Assembly (NCBI GenBank): GCA_004151065.3
Contig: NWUY0300000902.1
Location: 86,227 to 114,468, forward strand
Direction of reading: 5' to 3'
DNA length: 28,242 nt
Source: Larix sibirica
Taxonomy: Eukaryota > Streptophyta > Pinopsida > Pinales > Pinaceae
In this document: positions 22,226-28,242 of the stretch, piece by piece
Layout of the letters: every line of letters starts with the position of its first letter
Position numbering within the stretch: the stretch's first letter is position 1
Translations under genes and position numbers: made by a program
Notes under the pieces: model-generated
Told to the model about the DNA's origin: nothing
Databases searched by the model: none
Seen by the model: only the letters and a program-made list of their open reading frames with translations

Positions 22226-23218
22226 GGATGGCAAGGTTTTTCTTGAGCCCTTTATATGCTGGATTATAAGGCTCTAAAAAAACATTTTTTAGAAGGGCTT
22301 CAATGGGGAGACATAGGAGGCATCATTCACTAGGGGGTATTTTGTCTTTATAAAGAAGTCGAGTTAATTATCATTCAATGCTTACACTAGCTTATCATTC
22401 TTAGCTCCATATACAATCCATGTTCGCACCATCACACTAGTTTGTCGTTCTTGGCTCCATGTTTCGACAATGATAACTTCCAAGTAACTTTAGACATGGC
22501 TAACGCTAATGCAATGGGAGTGTGTCAGACTCATTTTGCAAGATGGAAAGGTTCTATATTATCAAATGGAATGGGAATGGTTTTCAATATTCTTAAAAAA
22601 CATTTTCACTATGATTGGAGGTCAGGGTGGTCCACATGTTTTTTTGTTTCTTTTCTCGTTTCAAACTATTAACCTCCATGTTTTCCCATTTCAATATTGA
22701 TGCGAGTGGGCATATAAACCACCCAATCACATATGGGTTGTTTTTTAATAAGTTGCAGTATTTGTAATATCATGTTGTTGATCTCGATGATGCTAGTTGT
22801 GCATACACTAAATAAAGGGCTCTACATTTTGTTTAGCTTAGTATAAATTATGAATGATGGTGAAGTTGAGGTTATACCTTTATTACAAGTTTACAAAGAT
22901 AAAAATGAATTCATTTAGTAGGAAACTAACTCATTTTCCATAACGAACATTGTCCATCTATATATGAAATTTTAAGAAGCACCATCGTAGAGTAGTAGTA
23001 AATTGGATGCAAATAGAATGGTTATTGCTTAACCTTACAAGAATTTGGAAGTGTTGAATCTATATATGAAAATAGAGTACATTTTATGTCCTTCGAATTG
23101 TAATCAAATTCCAACTTCTTTATAAAGACGAAATACCCCTAAACGATGTTTTGTGTCTCCCCATTAAAGCCATTCTAAATCCAACGTTTGAAGCGCTGAA
23201 AAGAAACTTGGCCATCCT
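22226..23218. mobile_element. Short element with long inverted ends (MULE-like?)
   Basis: The left end (22226-22359) and the right end (23114-23218) are inverted copies. Read inward, both give AGGATGGC, AAGTTT-like sequence, GGCTT-AATGGGGAGACA, GGGGTATTT-GTCTTTATAAA and GAAGT. The left copy carries an extra T/A-rich hairpin (CTAAAAAA...TTTTTTAG). The total is about 990 bp. Long terminal inverted repeats with a GGTATTT-GTCTTT core fit Mutator-like elements in plants, but no transposase is seen and I found no convincing 8-11 bp target-site duplication. The interior (22370-22955) is duplicated in inverse orientation at 24159-24797, so the element may carry a captured or shared internal sequence. 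Confidence 0.5.
22370..22955 (+). repeat. Inverted-repeat arm, left
   Basis: This arm pairs with 24159-24797 on the opposite strand, about 80 to 85 percent alike by eye in the best part. Shared blocks, in this orientation, include CGTTCTTGGCTCCA, AATGATAACTTCCAAG, ACTTTAGACATGGCTAAC, TATTATCAAATG, ATGGGAATGGTTTT, GATGCTAGTTGTG, GGCTCTACATTTTGTT and GAAGTTGAGGT. The left arm lacks about 26 bp that the right arm has near its inner end. A 76-codon frame (22442-22672) starts SFLAPCFDNDNFQVTLDMAN, but the same frame is broken in the other arm, so coding is not established. Confidence 0.85.
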
Positions 23219-23271
23219 GTTTTATAAAATCCTTGTAACGAGAATTAAATTGAGTTACATGTGTGTTAAGT

Positions 23272-23405
23272 GTTTAGAATATATGAAGTCCATATGAGAA
23301 TTAGATTTAAAAAATTTAAATAGATTAATTTATATAAAATATTTAGAATATACGGAACCCACATGGGAAATAGATTTAAATTCTTTAAATAAAGTTATAT
23401 ATTTG
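23272..23405. repeat. ~69-bp tandem duplication
   Basis: Copy 1 starts at 23271 (TGTTTAGAATATA) and copy 2 at 23340 (TATTTAGAATATA). Both continue with a GGA/GAA-CC-CATATGRGAA-like core, TAGATTTAAA and TTTAAATA. It is diverged but aligned throughout. It lies just outside the right inverted end of the short element. Confidence 0.65.
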
Positions 23406-24158
23406 TTTTAAGGTGTGGAGCAATAGCATGTAGCCTAACTATTTATTGCATACACTATAATCGGTGTAACATAAGATGAACTATGCCATAATTCCAATAT
23501 TGACAATGGAATATTTTTAGTGGGAATGAACTATTTCATTGCAATTTTGATGGTGACAATGTTATTAGTTCAATTTAATTTTAAGTGTTAATAAAGTTTA
23601 ATTTAATTTTGATTTATTATGTCTTTGATAGACATATATGATTTGCATTGGTGAATTATTTTAGGCTGATTTTTTTAAATTTTTGTATTTCTCTTATGTT
23701 AGAACATAGTTGAATGAAGTTTTTTTTTCAATTTTTTAAATGGGTATTTAATATGCGTTGTATTCGTGGCGTACATGTAACATTTACCTAGGTTTTGTGC
23801 CCCATGATACGACAACAATGTGGTGTTAGCACCCGTGGTGGCGTCGGATGGAATGTTGGTTGTGTTGGAATGTTTATGTACATGCCATTTAATACTATAT
23901 GTTGAAAGGGATTATGTGTGAAATAGGGTTTAGTTGTCGAAATTAATGGACTTTTGTCTAATCAGATCGCATTGCTCAAAACCTAGTGTTCGAAGAACAC
24001 CTATTCGATTCAGCTCTGTCTTATTGATTTCATGTGTTGTCATATGGTGTGTGGAGGGTTGTTAATGGAGGAAGAGTACAGTTGGTGGACTTTGAATTAG
24101 ATACACAAAAAAGAGACTACAGTTTTAATGTCATGCTATTCATTATGTTGTGGTGCGA
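23406..24158. other. Loop between inverted arms, no gene
   Basis: No recognisable domain. The A+T-rich first half is followed by a more G-rich part from about 23750. The plus-strand ORF at 24034-24246 (70 codons) runs into the right arm; it has no recognised motif. Confidence 0.4.
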
Positions 24159-24797
24159 GGTCAAAGTTCATTATGGAAAATGGGTCAATTCCATAGCCAT
24201 TGACTTTATTGAGTCCTACCAAATGAACTCATTTTCATTTTTTTAAACTTGCAATAAAGGTATGACCTCAACTTCATCGTCATCATAGTTTACACTAAAC
24301 TCAACAAAATGTAGAGCCTTGCATTCAATGTACACACAACTAGCATCGCGAAGACCAACAATATACTATTGCAAATACTACAAATTGTTCCCAAACAACC
24401 CAAACATAACTGGATGGTTCATATGCAAACCTACATCAACATTGAAATGAGAAAAAAATGAGGTTAACAATTTGAAATAATAAAAATAAAAATAAAAAAG
24501 GTTAATACTTTATGATGGGCATCTAATGCAAATCAGCTTGACCTCAAATCACAGTGAAAATGTTTTTAAGAATATTAAAAACCATTCCCATTGCATTTGA
24601 TAATACAAAAATTTTCCATCCTGCAAAATGGGCTTGGCGTACTCCCATTGTGTTAGCGTTAGTTAGCCATGTCTAAAGTTGCTTGGAAGTTATCATTGTT
24701 AAGACCTGGAGCCAAGAACGAGAGACTGGGGCAATGGTGCGACCATGGGTCGTCTATGGAGCAAAGAATGATAGACTAGTGCAAGCATTAGATGATA
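24159..24797 (-). repeat. Inverted-repeat arm, right
   Basis: This is the reverse-complement partner of 22370-22955. It is not flanked by the inverted ends found at 22226 and 23218, so it is either a truncated second copy or the source of the captured interior. On the plus strand a protein-like stretch is shared with the left arm's minus strand. Here it reads EVIIVKTWSQERETGAMVRP followed by VVYGAKNDRLVQALDD; the left arm gives EVIIVETWSQERQTSVMVR and IVYGAKNDKLV. This hints that the coding direction may be outward, but no family is recognised. Confidence 0.85.
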
Positions 24798-25066
24798 TAG
24801 CACACCACCTACCTTTTCCACAATTAGCAATTAGCACCACCTCTTGTTATTCCACCACGATCACTACAAATTTCAACCTATCAAGGATCTCACAAACACT
24901 TGGACACCGCCCACACAGTTAACCACTAGCTCTCAGTTAGCACTGCCCCCATGCTAATCCGCAACGATCCATGCTAAGGTTAACTGCAGCTATAATTTAT
25001 GGTTTACTATTTACTATTTCCCCAAAAGGATGACGCCCCTACAATCCATCGTGACCACAATAGTAT
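24798..25066. other. Short spacer, no gene
   Basis: C/A-rich relative to its neighbours (CACCACC and CCACACA-like strings). No inverted match to the left side of the short element was found. The ORF running 24683-24922 continues into this part without a known motif. Confidence 0.4.
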
Positions 25067-25355
25067 CGCATTGCTTGTTGATCCAATGGCACTTTACACT
25101 CCAACGAGAGGCTAGTAAGGCCTTCTAGCTTTGAGGAGGCGCATGCATCGTGGGATGCCATGGAGATAGGTTAATAACCTATGATGTATTCATTGATTGA
25201 TCCCATATTCAAGATGTTGTAATTACATCTCGTGATGGATATAATGATTCCTCTATAACTTACACGATCAAGATTACAACATAGTGGGAAACTATGGTAA
25301 GAAGAGACATGATATCTTATGAGGATGAGAGATATTTTAGTTTATAGGATTCTCT
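25067..25355 (+). repeat. Dispersed repeat, copy 2
   Basis: Direct-orientation partner of 8835-9149. It starts near ATTGCTTGTTGATC and ends with ATTCTCTT, where copy 1 continues into AAGTGATTGAGG but this copy changes to TGTAATGCTCCATAT. The protein-like frame of copy 1 is not kept here. Confidence 0.8.
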
Positions 25356-25710
25356 TGTAATGCTCCATATTAGATACGATACTGAAAATAAATACAGAAG
25401 GATGATAATAATAAAAATAATAATGAATAAGAGATATTATAATTATATAATAAGAAGAACAATAACATATAAAATAAATTAAGAGAATTTTAAAATTAGA
25501 ATTTATTTAACTAAAGATGCATGCTATGCATGATAATAAGAAAAGAAGATTAATTAAAGATGCATATTATGCATCCGAAATTTTTACAAGAATAAATTTT
25601 TATAATAAGCTATATAATGGAGGTTGAGAAGATGGAAAAGGATTTTCTTTTGCTTGGAGCAAATCTTGGTCTTCACAAGTTCTTGGAACTTAGGATCTTG
25701 AAGGAAAAGA

Positions 25711-25960
25711 AATTGAGGGCTCAAGGTTTCAATTATTTTGACTAAGAAATTGGTTGGGAGGAGTGCAATCCCCCATAGATTGTTATCCAATTAATTGAGG
25801 GCTCAAGGTCTCTCAATTATTTTGACTAAGATATTGGTTGGGAGGAGTGCAATCCCCCATAGATTGTTATCCGATTAATTGAGGGCTCAAGGTCTCTCAA
25901 TTATTTTGACTAAGAAATTGGTTGGGAGGAGTGCAATCCCCCTTAGATTGTTATCCGATT
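25711..25960. repeat. Three-unit 82/84/84-bp tandem array
   Basis: Units are 25711-25792 (82 bp), 25793-25876 (84 bp) and 25877-25960 (84 bp). Each begins AATTGAGGGCTCAAGGT, contains CAATTATTTTGACTAAGA and TTGGTTGGGAGGAGTGCAAT, and ends TTGTTATCC-ATT. They differ at only a handful of positions; unit 1 lacks two bases at GGTTTC versus GGTCTCTC. A partial AATTG follows unit 3. The near identity marks this as the youngest repeat in the window. On the minus strand the 84-bp length is a whole number of codons, but units 2 and 3 hit a stop that unit 1 avoids because of its 2-bp difference. Confidence 0.95.
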
Positions 25961-28242
25961 AATTGCATTTGACAAAGGCAAGTGGTTGGAGCTTCATGGT
26001 TCCATCTTTGATTGTAAGTCATGCAAATTTCCAAGTATGTCAACTCACTTCATTTGTGTAGTTAGTTATTATTGTTAATAAGAATTGGATTTTAATATAT
26101 CTATAATGATGTTTAAAAAGATCTATTTGTTATTATGTATTATGTAAATTCATGTATGTATGATAGTTTTCTAAACTTATAGTTAGATTACATCCTTAAA
26201 ACCTATAAACCCTTATGCAATGTATGCGAACAATACTTAACAACTACATGTTTAGTGTCCATATAGATTTCTCTTAATAAAATAAATAATGTAGGGATTC
26301 TCACAAAGAAACATCTCCTTCTCAATACTGCTCTTGAGTTTCTCTTTTCGATCATTTCTACTTTGGAAAAAAAAAATCGACTTACCATTAGAAGGTGATA
26401 TATCATTACGACATTCGTTTTTCTCATTATGCTTTAGTGCTAGAAAAGGCTTCTCCCTCTATAATACAAACACCTCATATGTCCTCTATCCTAGTGTAAA
26501 TGTTGACCAATGTGTAAATGTTGACCAATGCCCTAATGATATGTCACCTTCTAAGGAGCTGTATAAGGGTTAACTAAAATGCTCTTGACTTGTTGGAATC
26601 TGATAGAGTAATTCTTGTTAAAATTGCAATTTGGAGTGCTCAGATCGCAATTTCAACAATCTAGGTAGTTTTAAAATTGGACAATTAATCAGAAGAGACA
26701 ATCCCAATTGCTGAAATTACAAAAATGAAAAAAACAACAATTTCCAACAAAAATGTTAACCGATTTTTATCCCAAAATCACCGAAAAAGTGGGGCGTTTT
26801 GGTTGTCTTTTATCCTACGCGCTCCAATAAAGCGTGAAATCAAACCAAAATCCATCGATCACAACCCACTGAAAACACCGATCTCATGCGAAGGCACGTA
26901 AAACTCTTGCCTGAAATACAATAATAGATTGTTTATCTTCCACCGAGACAATTTATACTATGAATTGTTCATTTACTAAAGAACAAGGCAAAATTTCGCA
27001 AAAAAGGCCAAGAAGCACTCAAACACGCGACCTCGAATAACTAGAGACATAACAAAAAGAATTTTATAAGTTTCGATCCCCTAACCTTAATAGAAATCCA
27101 AGAGAACTACAATTTCAGTCCTATTTTGCTTCTGAGCTTTGATGTCCAGTCCTACCTATTGATGTCTTCTTGGTTCAAGCTTTAACCTACTCTCATTTTC
27201 TAGGACTAGTGTTCTCACTGGAGAAGGTAGGATATTTTCTCATACTTTTTGTATTAGATTGATATTCATTTGGGCCTTCATGTTTTATCTAGGAAACTAT
27301 CTAATTGCAATTGTATGTTACTGTTATCTTCAGCGTCAATGTCTACCCTTATGTTTCATATTCATCTGCTAAGATATATGCATGATTGTTTTGTTTGTCC
27401 TGTTTGAAAAACACTATAGCTTATAAACATTACCAGGAGTAGCATTCGATAAGAACTACAGTTGTATAGAACTAGATACCATGGATTCTGAATGGAAACC
27501 AACACACAATTACTTATGTTTACTGTAATCCCTTCTACCTCGATCATTATATAGCGGAGGCTGAGCAATAAATTGATAAAATCAATTGTGTATTTTAATA
27601 ATGAAAACGTATGACGGTTTTTGTTTCTTTTTTAGTTGATGTTGTTTCATATGTATTCGAGGAACCTGTAAACATGCACAAAAAGATATTTGTACAAGTT
27701 TCTGGTATGTGGAAATGTTGGGAACATGGGTACGAGGCTTCCAGTTTTCCCTATATTTGCAAGAAACTGTAATAATATATATTAAAAAAGATAAAAGATA
27801 AAATAATTTAAAAAATATGAGAAGATAAAAAACATAGAGAAAAATAAACATCAAAACAAACTGGATGACCTAGCTTACCTCTTATATTACTGTTGTAACT
27901 AAAACCTCTTAGCAGATGGAAACGACAATAAAATCAAGATTACCATGCATGTGATTGATTAATTATATAAGGTAGACTCTTTTTAAAGTGGGGACTTTTA
28001 GAAGTTATGGCTACAAGTCTAGAGTAAGTTTTCAGTTTTGTGTCAATTATAATTAAAATGGATTAGAATATTATATATTTACAAGACATTCTATGTTAGG
28101 ATATATGTTAGTATATTTGCAACATGTGTAAATAATCAAATTTAAATTATTATAAAATCAAAATCAATTTTTTAATTTAAATATAATATATGAATTTAGT
28201 TTTAAAGTAAGATTTAAAACTATTTTCAATTAGTTAAAAGTT
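25961..28242. other. A+T-rich sequence, no recognisable gene
   Basis: Apart from the 18-bp duplication at 26494, no feature can be supported. ORFs (26203-26427 minus, 26334-26573 plus, 27362-27568 minus, 27582-27854 minus) are 68 to 90 codons long, with no known motif and composition expected of A+T-rich noncoding DNA. A short less A+T-rich part at about 26770-26900 has no recognisable content. Confidence 0.45.
26494..26529. repeat. Exact 18-bp tandem duplication
   Basis: GTGTAAATGTTGACCAAT occurs at 26494-26511 and again at 26512-26529 without a change. It is in frame within a 79-codon plus ORF (26334-26573), where it gives a repeated VNVDQC, but that ORF has no other sign of being real. 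Confidence 0.9.

Noticed and set aside
25584-25790. Minus-strand 68-codon ORF overlapping tandem unit 1
   Set aside because: Units 2 and 3 introduce a stop in the same frame through a 2-bp difference, so the frame is not maintained across the array.
25711-25960. Tandem array considered as a CRISPR
   Set aside because: Units are contiguous with no unique spacers, and the context is a plant nuclear genome.
26186-26192. GATTACA considered as the end of an LTR starting at 25356
   Set aside because: The flanking 5 bases (TCCTT) do not match the 5 bases before 25356 (TCTCT), and the terminus mirrors TGTAATG only imperfectly.
26334-26573. 79-codon ORF with an in-frame 18-bp repeat
   Set aside because: The repeat is in frame simply because 18 is a multiple of three; nothing else supports coding.
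27060-27085. TTTCGATCCC string resembling a tRNA B box
   Set aside because: No A box or cloverleaf can be drawn around it.

Overview
This window looks like intergenic DNA from a large, repeat-rich plant nuclear genome. The sequence is A+T-rich, no open frame exceeds 153 codons, and everything I can recognise is a decayed transposable element. The Ty3/gypsy gag family and the L1-type LINE both resemble elements I associate with conifers, but the conifer assignment is inference from memory. I found no intact host gene, no rRNA or tRNA gene, and no CRISPR array.

Layout. (1) 1-6597, minus strand: the 5' part of a Ty3/gypsy LTR retrotransposon, with a candidate 5' LTR (5565-6597), primer-binding site (5543-5560), long non-coding leader, gag with a zinc knuckle, and a protease that runs off the left edge. 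(2) 6598-8834: A+T-rich spacer with a cluster of small hairpins, an exact-period 120-bp tandem duplication and a 23/24-bp duplication. (3) 8835-10760, plus strand: a protein-like fossil I cannot name, whose first 300 bases recur at 25067-25355. (4) 10694-11871: an LTR-like stretch ending at a possible initiator-Met-type primer-binding site. (5) 13170-15600, plus strand: a second, more decayed copy of the same gag family as in region 1, in opposite orientation. (6) 15600-21275, plus strand: a nearly full-length but dead L1-type LINE that begins inside the gag/protease linker of region 5. It has ORF1 (DUF4283-like domain, zinc knuckle) and ORF2 (endonuclease, reverse transcriptase, zf-RVT, RNase H). 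(7) 22226-24797: a roughly 1-kb element with long inverted ends, whose interior is repeated in opposite orientation about 1.2 kb away, giving inverted arms of about 600 bp. (8) 25067-28242: the second copy of the dispersed repeat, a possible LTR start, a nearly identical 82/84/84-bp tandem array, and A+T-rich sequence with no recognisable content.

No gene set here works together as a functional system. The interest lies in nested insertions, paired repeat copies that allow comparison within the window, and three items I cannot assign: the fossil at 8.95-10.76 kb, the inverted-repeat element at 22.2-24.8 kb, and the tandem array at 25.7 kb.
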